Assembly: GCA_003252195.1 (NCBI GenBank)
Contig: QKFK01000141.1
Span: 1 to 54,941, forward strand
DNA: 54,941 nt
From: Rhodospirillales bacterium
Lineage (GTDB): Bacteria > Pseudomonadota > Alphaproteobacteria > QKFK01 > SZUA-500
Direction of reading: 5' to 3'
Shown here: piece after piece, positions 42,035-50,856 of the stretch
Layout: every line of letters begins with the position of its first letter
Position numbering within the stretch: the stretch's first letter is position 1
Translations under genes and position numbers: made by a program
The notes under the pieces: generated by a model
Told to the model about the DNA's origin: nothing
What the model saw: only the letters and a program-made list of their open reading frames with translations
Databases searched by the model: none

Positions 42035-42649
42035 ATGAATAAAGCGTATGTTTTACTATTTCTACTTATTGCTTCATGTCGATCTCTAGATGTTATTGAC
42101 GCATTAAAAGTAAGTAATAATAACAACTCGAACAAACTCCCAACTCTTGTCACGCTATCTGATGATAACATGACAATGAAGAATGAAAAAGGCATTAGGA
42201 CTTCCAAACTACGGAATGAACAATATGCATTAATGAGCAAAGAGTTTAACAGCCTATTTATTAGAGAGTTAGAAAACAATATTACATATCCATACGGCGA
42301 ACCTAAGGGGTATATCCGTGCAGAAATTATAACAAACGACTTGAACAACAACTTTTTTACAATAATACCATCAGCGTTTTCATTAGGAATATTAAATTTA
42401 CTTGGGATGCCTTTTAACCACCCCAAATACTCATTAAATTTTGAATTTTCTTTGTACAACACTAAAAAAGAATTGATAAAAAAATATACTATATATGCAA
42501 GTGGTAGTGCATGGTCTGCTGCATACTATGGATACAATGAAATAAATGCAGAAAAAAAGGCGTCTTATAATGGATTCAAAGACGCTCTAAATCAGTTAAA
42601 ACAAGAGTTACAAACAGACCATAAATACCTGATATCAAAACTAAAATAA
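42035..42649 (+). CDS. Lipoprotein of unknown function, tandem paralog 2
   Basis: This 204-residue protein has signal MNKAYVLLFLLIASC (cysteine at 15). It is colinear with the preceding lipoprotein, ending in the same YLISKLK, but with modest identity elsewhere. The pair is therefore an old duplication or two members of a family kept together. The operon ends here, and the next gene is convergent with 9 nt between the stops. No known domain recognised. Confidence 0.75.
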   Translation: MNKAYVLLFLLIASCRSLDVIDALKVSNNNNSNKLPTLVTLSDDNMTMKNEKGIRTSKLRNEQYALMSKEFNSLFIRELENNITYPYGEPKGYIRAEIITNDLNNNFFTIIPSAFSLGILNLLGMPFNHPKYSLNFEFSLYNTKKELIKKYTIYASGSAWSAAYYGYNEINAEKKASYNGFKDALNQLKQELQTDHKYLISKLK

Positions 42650-42658
42650 ATCATATAT

Positions 42659-43336
42659 TTAGTGAAGAATAGTTTCTTCGTCTTTTTCTATATACTCTAG
42701 AGGTCTTACTCTTCTGACACTAAGATAATGTTTTAACCCTAGTTCTCTAACCTTTAGCGTATCAAACATTGCCATAGTGTTTTTAGAAGGGTATTTATCT
42801 ATTTTATTTCCTCTTTCAAACACACATGCCATAGCACTTGAACGCACATAGTTTTCTTTTTTCATTTCTTTGGTGTAAGGTTTAAAATCGTGGCGACGAC
42901 CTTTACTTCTGTAAAAATACTCCCCTTTTTTATCTATTTTTATTTCTTCTGGCCAACCAGGCTCACACACAAAACATTCATCGTTATTTTTTAGTAGATC
43001 ATCAATATATTCTAGACCGCCATCATTAATATTAAGCCTACCCATTTTAGGTTTTTTAAGACTATACAGGTGCAATTCATCATGTTTAAGCTTATTAAAA
43101 AAGGGGAATGCCGCACCATTAGATGCTATTGTTCTATCATCATCAGGCAAAACTTCTCTTTTATAATATATGTTTAGCCTATCAATAAAATTTTTATAAA
43201 ATTTATACTTGTCACTTGTTAAATATATTGGTGTTTTATTTATATATATTTTCGCAATTATAACCCTTCGAATGGGGTAGCCTAGCTTTCCAAAAACAAA
43301 CTTAAGCAAACCAATAAGTCTCATATTAAATAACAT
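42659..43336 (-). CDS. Unknown 225-residue protein
   Basis: This is a basic protein with a hydrophobic N-terminal stretch (about residues 3-30, possibly membrane-associated) and a globular remainder rich in Lys/Tyr. Two cysteines in ECFVCEPGWP could bind metal or form a disulfide. I do not recognise the family. It follows the gene at 43351 on the same strand with 14 nt between, so they are probably co-transcribed. AGGAGGA lies upstream of the ATG. Confidence 0.55.
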   Translation of the reverse strand: MLFNMRLIGLLKFVFGKLGYPIRRVIIAKIYINKTPIYLTSDKYKFYKNFIDRLNIYYKREVLPDDDRTIASNGAAFPFFNKLKHDELHLYSLKKPKMGRLNINDGGLEYIDDLLKNNDECFVCEPGWPEEIKIDKKGEYFYRSKGRRHDFKPYTKEMKKENYVRSSAMACVFERGNKIDKYPSKNTMAMFDTLKVRELGLKHYLSVRRVRPLEYIEKDEETILH

Positions 43337-43350
43337 ATTAGTCCTCCTTA

Positions 43351-44100
43351 TTAATTTATAATAGTAGGCTTGTTATTATTACGCATATAATCCAGTTCAT
43401 TAATTTTATGACATATTGCCCTTAGCATTGCCTTATTATAATATTCATTAGATATAGAGAGGATATTAGTTCTATAGCGGATTACCCCCGTATATTCACG
43501 ATTAAAATCTTCAGGGGAGTAATTATCGACTTCAAAATATGCTTCTATATTCTTACCACTACAAACAGCTTTTCCAAAAACGTGATACTCATCCCAAATA
43601 ATATCTATTTCTTTTGTTTTTATATATGGAAAAGCATAAAGGTAATCTTCAACGCAAACACCCATAACAAAGTTAGGCCTAGTCATAATATAATTGACCT
43701 TTGCTTCGTCTGCACAAGAGAGCTGATGTTTAGAATAATAATTATACATAAGCTCTCTCTTAGCCTGTTCATATGATAAATAAGCCATAGATTTAACCTT
43801 ATCTTCTACAATCTCAGCAACAACCAATCCATTATAACGATAGGCAGGATGATTCTTAACTCTGTATAACTTCACATCATCAGAAATAAATATATAATCC
43901 TTATCAAGCTTTTCATCGCAGTTAACTGGAGTGAAAAAATAGTGAAAGCAGACTAAATCTTCACGTTTAGGGTCTTCATCAATAGATGAGGTAAAATCGT
44001 GCAAATTAACCAAACGAAACCTATTATGGAAGTCTGCAATTACATTTGAAATAGTACTAATTAAATTTGTAAGGAACCCGCTATTTACTGCTAAAAACAT
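43351..44100 (-). CDS. Unknown 249-residue protein
   Basis: The start at 44100 is chosen because AAGGAGGTG sits just upstream; a start at 44154 would lack a binding site. The N-terminus FLAVNSGFLTNLISTISNVI is amphipathic rather than a clear signal. The remainder is mixed alpha/beta with acidic patches and many tyrosines. No recognised domain. It is the first gene of a two-gene minus-strand operon with 42659-43336 and is divergent from the Ala-Lys-repeat membrane protein. Confidence 0.55.
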   Translation of the reverse strand: MFLAVNSGFLTNLISTISNVIADFHNRFRLVNLHDFTSSIDEDPKREDLVCFHYFFTPVNCDEKLDKDYIFISDDVKLYRVKNHPAYRYNGLVVAEIVEDKVKSMAYLSYEQAKRELMYNYYSKHQLSCADEAKVNYIMTRPNFVMGVCVEDYLYAFPYIKTKEIDIIWDEYHVFGKAVCSGKNIEAYFEVDNYSPEDFNREYTGVIRYRTNILSISNEYYNKAMLRAICHKINELDYMRNNNKPTIIN

Positions 44101-44283
44101 AAAGCACCTCCTTGTCAGATATAATTCAATTATCTCAAGCACAAGGTTAACCAAATATTAACAACATAAAATCTGTGGATAATAAGAAACATATGAAATG
44201 TAAATAATTTAGTTTTTGTTCCCACAAACAACATTTGGTATATTTTTACCAGTTTATAAATCTACTTTATAAAAGGATTATCC

Positions 44284-45507
44284 ATGATTGACCCTTTAAA
44301 GCACCCCAGATATTTATTAAGTAAAAAATATACGATTTCACAATCATTCATCAACCTACTTTATGCCTTAACATGGTATCTAGATGGTGATTTTGTCCCA
44401 GATTCATTTAACACCGTATTATTTCTACTACTAAGTATACTATTACTAATCGACAATATTAAAATAATTATGTCTTACCTCGCTCACAAAGGGAAATGTG
44501 CATCAAATATAGGCGTATACATATTAATTACGTCAATAACAATCACACTTATTTGTGTTATTGCCGACAAATATATGCCAGTGATTACATTATCAACAAA
44601 ATATTACTTTTTCGTACCCATGCTTTCATGCTATTTTTCTTCATTTATTATTACTTTTTGCATGATGGAACATGAATATCTAAAGAACATGTTTGCAAAA
44701 ATTAGCGCCTGGTTAAAATTTCAAATAAGATTTGCATGCGTTCCTGAGCATATAATGAATGCAATTCTTGCTGCTGAGGCTAAAGAAGCAGCAGATGCCA
44801 AAGCAACGGCTGAAGCTAAAGAAGCGGCTAAAGCCAAAGCAGCTGCTAAAGCCAAAGCAGCGACTGAAGCCAAAGAAGTGGCTAAAGCCAAAGCAGCTGC
44901 TGAAGCTAAAGAAGCGGCTAAAGCCAAAGCAGCTACTGAAGCAATGGCTAAAGAAGTAGCTAAAGCAGTAGCTAAAGCAATAGCTAAAGCAATAGCTATA
45001 ACTAAAGAAGCACCAGAAGCTAAAGCAGTGGCTGAAGCTAAAGAGGTAGCAGAAGTCAAAGTAGCGGCAGAAGCTAAAGAGGCACTTAAAATAGAGAACG
45101 AAATAATAGATTTTGCAAGCTTGTTAAAAAATAAAGATATTAAAGATATTCTCCCCCTAAAAATGCCTAACAAAGATCTTATTGCAAAAGATCAACATAC
45201 AATAATGTATAAAAACACCATAGAATTTATCAAATATAAAGAACCTGTTATTGTGTGCGAAGAAGATATAAATGATAAAGATGAAAAAAAACACACCGTA
45301 ACAATAGGTCTTTCTAAAAACAAGTTTATAGGAGTTGTACAAAAACTTTATGGAGACAGTATTGTTAAGAAAGAAATCAACAAACAGGCCAAACAATGTC
45401 TTGGGATTATATTTGATCGGTCTAGAGACCGAGAACTTGAAGACCGATTCCTCGAGAATTTTTATACGAAAAATCCTATAAACCAAGAAGAAACGGCGTT
45501 ATATTAG
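44284..45507 (+). CDS. Membrane protein with long Ala-Lys repeat (TolA-like helix)
   Basis: This is a 407-residue protein. The first 150 residues contain about three or four membrane segments (for example 42-63, 75-100 and 105-128). Residues about 161-270 are an Ala/Lys/Glu repeat (units like EAKEAAKAKAA) that should form one long charged helix, as in TolA domain II. The C-terminal 135 residues are a soluble, unassigned domain. This plan suggests a periplasm- or cytoplasm-spanning tether, but the C-terminal domain does not look like TolA domain III. The DNA repeats make the length prone to slippage. Confidence 0.65.
   Translation: MIDPLKHPRYLLSKKYTISQSFINLLYALTWYLDGDFVPDSFNTVLFLLLSILLLIDNIKIIMSYLAHKGKCASNIGVYILITSITITLICVIADKYMPVITLSTKYYFFVPMLSCYFSSFIITFCMMEHEYLKNMFAKISAWLKFQIRFACVPEHIMNAILAAEAKEAADAKATAEAKEAAKAKAAAKAKAATEAKEVAKAKAAAEAKEAAKAKAATEAMAKEVAKAVAKAIAKAIAITKEAPEAKAVAEAKEVAEVKVAAEAKEALKIENEIIDFASLLKNKDIKDILPLKMPNKDLIAKDQHTIMYKNTIEFIKYKEPVIVCEEDINDKDEKKHTVTIGLSKNKFIGVVQKLYGDSIVKKEINKQAKQCLGIIFDRSRDRELEDRFLENFYTKNPINQEETALY
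44766..45095 (+). repeat. In-frame Ala-Lys-Glu coding repeat tract
   Basis: About 330 bp of short degenerate units (GCTAAAGCC, GCTGAAGCTAAAGAA and variants) keep the reading frame. The three-base-multiple units mean that copy-number change would alter helix length without frameshift. Confidence 0.8.
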
Positions 45508-45521
45508 ATAAAAAATACACC

Positions 45522-45626
45522 ATGTGGGAAATCTTAAATTTTCTACATAGAACAAAAAAGCAGATGCATCAACTTTTACATGTGGGAAAACAGCATTTTC
45601 CCACATAATCTAGAGATTTCCCACAT
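45522..45626. promoter_or_regulatory. Nested inverted repeats of ATGTGGGAAA before the AlpA-like gene
   Basis: Outer perfect 13-bp arms ATGTGGGAAATCT (45522-45534) and its complement (45614-45626) enclose perfect 11-bp arms (45580-45590 and 45596-45606). Four copies of the same 10-mer are thus arranged symmetrically. They lie 60-165 bp upstream of the AlpA-like/integrase operon and are good candidates for operator or recombination-factor binding sites. The inner pair could also be a transcription terminator hairpin, but no U-tract follows. Confidence 0.65.
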
Positions 45627-45688
45627 TTACAAGGGATTAAAACAGCCCTAGCCTAAAAATATACGTTGATTTTTTTAGGAGTGCTTAG

Positions 45689-45916
45689 ATGGCAAAACAA
45701 GATAATTATTTAAACCAGAAGCAAGTTATCGATTTGATGGGAATAACTAAAACAACATTTAATCGGAATCTTCATAAATACATATATGCTGGAATGCCTG
45801 CAAAAATAGATCTTATTGGCAAATGGAATAAGACTGATATAATAAAATGGCTTAAAAGTCAGAATTTTTCTATTCCGCATGATCCTTTTATAGAAAAGGA
45901 GATTAGCGATGAGTAA
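45689..45916 (+). CDS. AlpA-like helix-turn-helix regulator / excisionase
   Basis: This 75-residue protein has a winged helix-turn-helix (YLNQKQVIDLMGITKTTFNR, then IDLIGKWNKTDIIKWL), typical of AlpA and excisionase-type proteins encoded next to island integrases. It probably controls integrase transcription or directs excision. Its stop overlaps the integrase start by 8 nt. TTTAGGAG lies upstream of the ATG. Confidence 0.75.
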   Translation: MAKQDNYLNQKQVIDLMGITKTTFNRNLHKYIYAGMPAKIDLIGKWNKTDIIKWLKSQNFSIPHDPFIEKEISDE

Positions 45917-47120
45917 AATTAAACTACCTACAAATGTTATAAAAAAGGTCACTAAAAGTGGGACATACCTCTATTGGGTTGCACCAAAAAAAGATGTGTA
46001 CCAAGGTTTTAAAGCGAAAAGTTGCCGACTACCAGACGACAAGTTTTCTATGAACAAAATGGCTCATGAATTAAATCTAGAACTTGAAGAATTTAGAAAT
46101 CAAGATACTTTTTGTTTAGTTGGTGATGTTTTAACCAAAAATCCAACTTTTCAGAATGTTATAGATTGGTTTAAAACAACTGCTGAATTCACTACATCCA
46201 TAGAAGAAAAGACCAGAAAAGACTACATATACAGCCTAAATAGATTTTTAGACACACAAGTTCCGTGGAGAAACAACAATACAATTTCAGAGATTAGAGT
46301 TACTTCATTTGTTCCTGGCGAAGCATTAAGAATGAAAAACCTATTACTACAAAATTGCTTGTCAGGATCTGGTGAAATACAAACGAACAGAATTCTGGCA
46401 ATTGCAAACAGAGCTTTAAATCTAGCAGAAGATTTTGATGTTATAGAAAGCAATCCATTCAAAAAGGTAAAGAATTTTAGAGAAAACACGCGTAGTAGAT
46501 TTGACGAAAGTACAATTTTTACGAAAGATGATATTGATAAATTAGTATATTGCTCTGACAATAATGGATACCATGAATTATCATTAGCAATATTGCTGGC
46601 AAACCACCTGTGTCAACGTATGGGGGATGTTGTAAATAGCATAAAAAAATCATCCATTAAAAACAACTTTGATACAATTGAGTTCATCCAAAACAAGACA
46701 AAGAAGCATGATACTCACCCTCGTATTTTCCCATTAAAAACTCCAGGTGGAAAAGAAATATTCCCAGACCTGCTACCAAGGATAAAAGAAATGTTTTATC
46801 TGCATAATTTAGACACATTAATAGCCTATAAAAGTAAACATAGCGGAGAATATATTAAATACAATACAGACCTCGTACGCAAGCATTTCCATAAAGTACG
46901 TAAAATAGCTGGTGTATCAGAGGCAAAGAAATTCATGCATTTCAGATCAAGTGGTTTAACTGCTATGGCAAAATGTGGTTGCGACCAACAAATGTTGTTA
47001 AACTACTCAGGACACAAATCTATTAAAATGCTTGATAGATATGTTAAATCAGACACGTCGCAAACCATTCTTGGAGCAATGAAACGATTTCACCCTGAAA
47101 GGCTAAACGACGAGGTATAG
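45909..47120 (+). CDS. int: Tyrosine recombinase (integrase) of the tRNA-Thr element
   Basis: This 403-residue protein has an N-terminal DNA-binding half and a C-terminal catalytic domain. Visible catalytic residues are Arg in LCQRMGD (about 234), the HxxR-box equivalent HFRSSGLTAMAK (about 344-355), His in SGHKSIKMLD (about 368) and the nucleophile Tyr in LDRYVKS (about 378). The HxR form (HFR) instead of HxLR is common in phage-like integrases. It should recombine the 45-bp att core in the tRNA-Thr gene lying 160 bp downstream. GGAG in the AlpA-like gene serves as ribosome binding site. Confidence 0.9.
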   Translation: MSKIKLPTNVIKKVTKSGTYLYWVAPKKDVYQGFKAKSCRLPDDKFSMNKMAHELNLELEEFRNQDTFCLVGDVLTKNPTFQNVIDWFKTTAEFTTSIEEKTRKDYIYSLNRFLDTQVPWRNNNTISEIRVTSFVPGEALRMKNLLLQNCLSGSGEIQTNRILAIANRALNLAEDFDVIESNPFKKVKNFRENTRSRFDESTIFTKDDIDKLVYCSDNNGYHELSLAILLANHLCQRMGDVVNSIKKSSIKNNFDTIEFIQNKTKKHDTHPRIFPLKTPGGKEIFPDLLPRIKEMFYLHNLDTLIAYKSKHSGEYIKYNTDLVRKHFHKVRKIAGVSEAKKFMHFRSSGLTAMAKCGCDQQMLLNYSGHKSIKMLDRYVKSDTSQTILGAMKRFHPERLNDEV

Positions 47121-47281
47121 ATTTTTTTGTGGAAAAAAGAATCTCAATTGATTATAATGTTGAGTTATCGAAAAGACTTTTTAGCAACATTAGTGACTAA
47201 AGAAAGATTCGGAAATTTTTGGAAAAATAAGGGCTTTGATTTGATAGAAAATAAAAATAACAATATAAATCAAAGGATTAG

Positions 47282-47326
47282 TGGTGCCGACACACGGACT
47301 CGAACCGCGGACCCACTGATTACAAA
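47282..47326 (-). repeat. Attachment site core copy 2, inside tRNA-Thr
   Basis: This is the 45-bp block shared with 23106-23150. Identity stops inside the anticodon loop at 47326, which places the crossover between there and the tRNA 3' end. Confidence 0.95.
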
Positions 47327-47357
47327 TCAGTAGCTCTACCAACTGAGCTATGTCGGC
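47282..47357 (-). tRNA. tRNA-Thr (anticodon UGU)
   Basis: The full cloverleaf is present: acceptor stem GCCGACA with UGUCGGC, D arm, anticodon loop UUUGUAA with UGU at the anticodon, T arm with GGTTCGAGTCC, discriminator A and encoded CCA (47284-47282). It reads codon ACA. The 3' part is supplied by the integrated element, and its former terminator now lies at 23061-23101. Confidence 0.97.
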
Positions 47358-47432
47358 ACTTGAGGAGATATATAAAATATATTTTCACCTCTTGCAAGAG
47401 TTTTTTTATATATTTTGTAATTATTTTTAATT

Positions 47433-49403
47433 TTATATATTTTCACCGTTTGATTGCTCTGACACAGAGGCTATAACAGTGCCTTTAACACCTAGTTTAT
47501 TCATTAACGAAATAACATCTTCGCCATTTTCAGGGTAATGGACTATTGAGCATTTAGTTTTAACTACAATACCAGTAACAGAACCAGCATCTATTGGCTG
47601 TTCCATATACAGAGAGGCAACATTAGCAATATTACCAACCTCCTCTGCATTATTAGCGCCTTCAACAATAACTATAAAACCATTACCAAGCCTTCCTACA
47701 AAATCGCTTTTCTTAAAGCTATTTCTAAGCCTATTCGCACAGCTAATAATTACATCATCACCAACTTCATATCCATATTTATCATTAACATAAGACAACC
47801 CGTCTAACGAGAAATATATTAAAGAAAATTTGCTATCATCAACCACAAATTTATCTACAGAACGCTTAAATCTTTCTTCAAACATCAATTTATTAGGCAA
47901 CCCAGTCAATGGATCTTGATAATACATTTTTGAAACATCATTTGTAACATCAACATCACTATTAACCAAATGAGCTATCTCGACTAAATACATGCACCCC
48001 TTAACATTAACCATATTTAACTGCACGTTACTTAAAACCGCAATTCCCTGCCTATCCCTTTTCCAGATTTCTCCTTCCCATACATAATTGCGCATACCTG
48101 ACTTTATGTATTCGTCATATTTTATTTTTTCTCCAGATCTCGCACAGAAATCATGAATGTATTTACCGACCACCTCTTTGGAATAATACCCCATTAAATT
48201 ATAAAAAGATTTATTAACGCTAATTATACGCCCATTTTTGTCGGCAATTACAATTGTATCCCTCGTTGCATTATTAACGATTGACATCAATTTACCATAA
48301 CGAGTATTAATCAGGAACTGAGACCTTATCATTGATATAAGAACAGAGAATATCAATACAAAACCAGATAGAACCCTATCTAACATTAACGTTCCACGAC
48401 TTGCTTTATCAACTATATCATTTATTCTATCTTTTGGCACCGAGGTATAAACCACCCATCTGGTTTCAACATTATTTTTCCTTAAATCATCTCTTATTGA
48501 AATAATTTTACTAAAATTACTATCGTGCTTTTCTCTTAAATCTTCTATCAAGCGCTCCTTAAAGCCTGAAAACGGCTCTATAGAATGATAATTATACAAA
48601 TCATTATGTATAAATGAGCGACCACTATCTCCATTAAACAGAGACCACAAAGTAGCATCTTCTTTATATAAATTCGACTTATGAGGCAAAGACATCCCCC
48701 ATTCTTTTCCTTGGTCAGAATTTATAAGCCAATAACCATTCCTATCTACAAAATAGCCATCCCCGTAAGATGATTTCAAAATTCTTACCACATCGTTTAA
48801 ATAGTTCTTACCTAAATAATTAAGAACAAGCACCCCTTTAAGAACACCGCTAGATGAAAGCAACGGCGCAACAGCTCTTAAAACAGGCTTATGAGGAATT
48901 TCAACTTTTTTATGCTCAATGTTAAGATCAAAGAATGATATATAGATATCCCCTTCTGATAACTCCATTCCTCTAACAACATAGTCTCTATCTATCTTAT
49001 TCTGCAATTCATCAGACTTAACAAGATAAGATGTTCTTTCAGGTGATAAATTGACCCTTATTTTCTCCATACCTTTAGCATCTATATATCTTATTTGATC
49101 ATACATTCCATAATATTCTGAAAAATACAGCCATTCATTAGTCAGAGCCTTATAACTAGAACCATTTTCTATGTAATCATTCAAATGCTTTGACGACATA
49201 AGAAATCTAATATCATTATACAAATTAGTAAATCGATGTTCAGAAGCTTCAAACACTGAATTAACTACTGATTTTTCATTAAGTGATATTTTTTCTATTT
49301 GAGAATTGCGCAAATTATCGTATATATGCCTAAAAATTAACTCTTTAGTTGCATACATAAGAATAAAACTAACCAAGAAACAAAGCGCTATACTTTTTTT
49401 CAT
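47433..49403 (-). CDS. Membrane sensor: Cache, PAS and degenerate GGDEF domains
   Basis: The start at 49403 has AGGG upstream and yields a proper N-terminal membrane helix; a start at 49457 would add 18 unlikely residues. The order is TM1 (about 2-22), a periplasmic double-Cache region (about 25-345), TM2 (about 352-372), a PAS domain (about 385-500, VIADKNGRIISVN) and a GGDEF domain starting YYQDPLTGLPNK. The catalytic loop reads RLGNGFIVI where active cyclases have GGDEF, so di-GMP synthesis is unlikely. It may be a receptor or a structural signalling protein. A related Cache/PAS gene starts at 53676. Confidence 0.85.
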   Translation of the reverse strand: MKKSIALCFLVSFILMYATKELIFRHIYDNLRNSQIEKISLNEKSVVNSVFEASEHRFTNLYNDIRFLMSSKHLNDYIENGSSYKALTNEWLYFSEYYGMYDQIRYIDAKGMEKIRVNLSPERTSYLVKSDELQNKIDRDYVVRGMELSEGDIYISFFDLNIEHKKVEIPHKPVLRAVAPLLSSSGVLKGVLVLNYLGKNYLNDVVRILKSSYGDGYFVDRNGYWLINSDQGKEWGMSLPHKSNLYKEDATLWSLFNGDSGRSFIHNDLYNYHSIEPFSGFKERLIEDLREKHDSNFSKIISIRDDLRKNNVETRWVVYTSVPKDRINDIVDKASRGTLMLDRVLSGFVLIFSVLISMIRSQFLINTRYGKLMSIVNNATRDTIVIADKNGRIISVNKSFYNLMGYYSKEVVGKYIHDFCARSGEKIKYDEYIKSGMRNYVWEGEIWKRDRQGIAVLSNVQLNMVNVKGCMYLVEIAHLVNSDVDVTNDVSKMYYQDPLTGLPNKLMFEERFKRSVDKFVVDDSKFSLIYFSLDGLSYVNDKYGYEVGDDVIISCANRLRNSFKKSDFVGRLGNGFIVIVEGANNAEEVGNIANVASLYMEQPIDAGSVTGIVVKTKCSIVHYPENGEDVISLMNKLGVKGTVIASVSEQSNGENI

Positions 49404-49530
49404 TAATAAACCCTGTAAAAAAACTCCTATGATTGTAGCACCATTTAACAAACACACATATTATTAATAAGTATTAATATATAGACTTATTATTAAGGTA
49501 GTTTTCTATTTATAGTAGATAAAATAAACA

Positions 49531-49560
49531 AAAAAGGCAGTCCCAACAAAGACTGCCTTT
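49531..49560 (-). terminator. Intrinsic terminator of the alcohol dehydrogenase gene
   Basis: A 10-bp stem (49533-49542 with 49551-49560) and an 8-nt loop are followed on the minus strand by a run of U. It lies 18 nt after the stop at 49579. Confidence 0.85.
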
Positions 49561-49578
49561 TCATATCTAACAAAATGC

Positions 49579-50730
49579 TTATTGTGCAAAAGTAAATATC
49601 TGTTTTATCTTTTCTGGTGTTATATCACCATTCTCGCCTAATTTTCTTCCTCTTTGTTCAAAAATTGGCGCAATAAAGAAGCAATCTTCTTTTTTGATGC
49701 CGTAATCTGAAAGCTTAGTTTTCATACCAAGCTCATTAAAGAAAGCCTCTGTTTTAACAATAGCAATATCAGCAGCTTTATCATCATCGCCTTCAACCAC
49801 ATCAAGAACTCTTCTGGCATAATTAGCGAGCTTAGTTTTTTTACCTTCTTTTTGCACCTGCCATAAAGCTGGCATTACAACAGCCAATGTTTGCCCATGA
49901 TCTAGACCAAATTTTGCTGTAAGCTCATGTCCAATAGCATGTGTTGCCCAATCTTGAGGCACTCCACAAGCTATCATTTTATTAAGCCCATGAGTAGCCG
50001 CCCACATTATATTAGCCCTAGTATCATAATCATTTGGGTTTTTAAGAACCTTTTTACCCTCTTCTATAAGAGTTTTTAATATTGCCTCTGCTTGCCTATC
50101 TTGCAATGGAGCATTAACATCATATGTCATATATTGTTCCATAACATGAACAAACGCATCTACAACACCATTAACAGTTTGTTTTGTTGGCAATGAGAAA
50201 GTCGCTTGAGGATCCATAATTGAGAAAACAGGAAACACAGCATTATTACAAAAAGAAAGCTTAAGCCCTTTTTCTCTTCTAGACACAACAGCGTTATTAT
50301 TCATCTCCGTGCCAGTAGCAGGAAGAGTAAGCACACAACCTAAAGGAAGTGCTTTATTAAAAGGAGTTGCTTTTTCTAAAATATCCCAAGCATCACCATC
50401 AAACAGAGCTCCAGCGGCAATGAATTTGGAAGCATCAACAACAGAACCTCCACCAACAGCTAGAATAAAATCAACTTTTTCATTCTTTGCCAAATCAATA
50501 GCCTTTTTACATGTTTCATACTCAGGATTAGGCTCTATACCAGAAAATTCAATCACATCAAAATCAGCTGTTGCTTTTTTCACCTGATCATACACTCCAT
50601 TCTTTTTAATTGAACCACCACCATATGTCATAAGAATCTTTTTACCCTTTGGTAGCAAGTCAGATAATGCAGCGATTTGATCTTTACCAAAAACAACTTC
50701 AACAGGATTTTTATATGAGAAATTAAACAT
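49579..50730 (-). CDS. Iron-containing alcohol dehydrogenase, YqhD/BDH type
   Basis: This 383-residue protein of the group III iron alcohol dehydrogenases starts NFSYKNPVEVVFG. The nucleotide-binding GGGSVVDASKF (about 93-103) and LPATGTEMNNNAVVS come next. Metal-ligand segments VVDAFVHVMEQY and WATHAIGHELTA...DHGQTLAVV supply the Asp and His ligands. The closest known type is YqhD, an NADPH-dependent aldehyde reductase that detoxifies short and lipid-derived aldehydes. It has its own terminator, and the upstream peptidase gene has another, so it is a single-gene unit. Confidence 0.88.
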   Translation of the reverse strand: MFNFSYKNPVEVVFGKDQIAALSDLLPKGKKILMTYGGGSIKKNGVYDQVKKATADFDVIEFSGIEPNPEYETCKKAIDLAKNEKVDFILAVGGGSVVDASKFIAAGALFDGDAWDILEKATPFNKALPLGCVLTLPATGTEMNNNAVVSRREKGLKLSFCNNAVFPVFSIMDPQATFSLPTKQTVNGVVDAFVHVMEQYMTYDVNAPLQDRQAEAILKTLIEEGKKVLKNPNDYDTRANIMWAATHGLNKMIACGVPQDWATHAIGHELTAKFGLDHGQTLAVVMPALWQVQKEGKKTKLANYARRVLDVVEGDDDKAADIAIVKTEAFFNELGMKTKLSDYGIKKEDCFFIAPIFEQRGRKLGENGDITPEKIKQIFTFAQ

Positions 50731-50807
50731 TAAACAGCCCTTTGTTTGATAAGTTAAAACTATATATCTAACTAGTTTATAAAAACATATATTACAACCC
50801 CAAACAC

Positions 50808-50835
50808 AAAAAAAGTGGGCAAGTTAGCCCACTTT
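50808..50835. terminator. Bidirectional terminator after the M3 peptidase gene
   Basis: A 9-bp stem (50812-50820 with 50827-50835) has A-runs before and T-runs after, so it works on both strands. The peptidase stop is at 50857. Confidence 0.8.
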
Positions 50836-50856
50836 ATTTTTTACATAATAGCAAAA

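Larger units (their letters stand above)
23106..47326. mobile_element. Integrative mobilizable element in tRNA-Thr, about 24.2 kb
   Basis: The element is bounded by perfect 45-bp direct repeats of the tRNA-Thr 3' half. The tyrosine integrase lies at the end with the intact tRNA, the usual arrangement for tRNA-targeting islands. It carries its own RepC-like protein, MobC-like protein and MOBP relaxase but no type IV secretion genes, so transfer would depend on a helper conjugative system. Cargo is a GmrSD-like type IV restriction protein, a complete type I R-M system, an ABC-type ATPase, a glycosylase-like protein and a cluster of small envelope proteins. The rep and mob genes suggest a plasmid-like replicative phase after excision. 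Confidence 0.88.

Noticed and set aside
44721..45173. 150-codon minus-strand frame rich in Ala/Ser
   Set aside because: It is the antisense of the Ala-Lys-Glu repeat tract, whose periodic codons keep several frames open.
47127..47333. 68-codon plus-strand frame reading into the tRNA
   Set aside because: It overlaps the tRNA-Thr 3' half on the opposite strand and has no ribosome binding site. Its C-terminus is just translated tRNA sequence.
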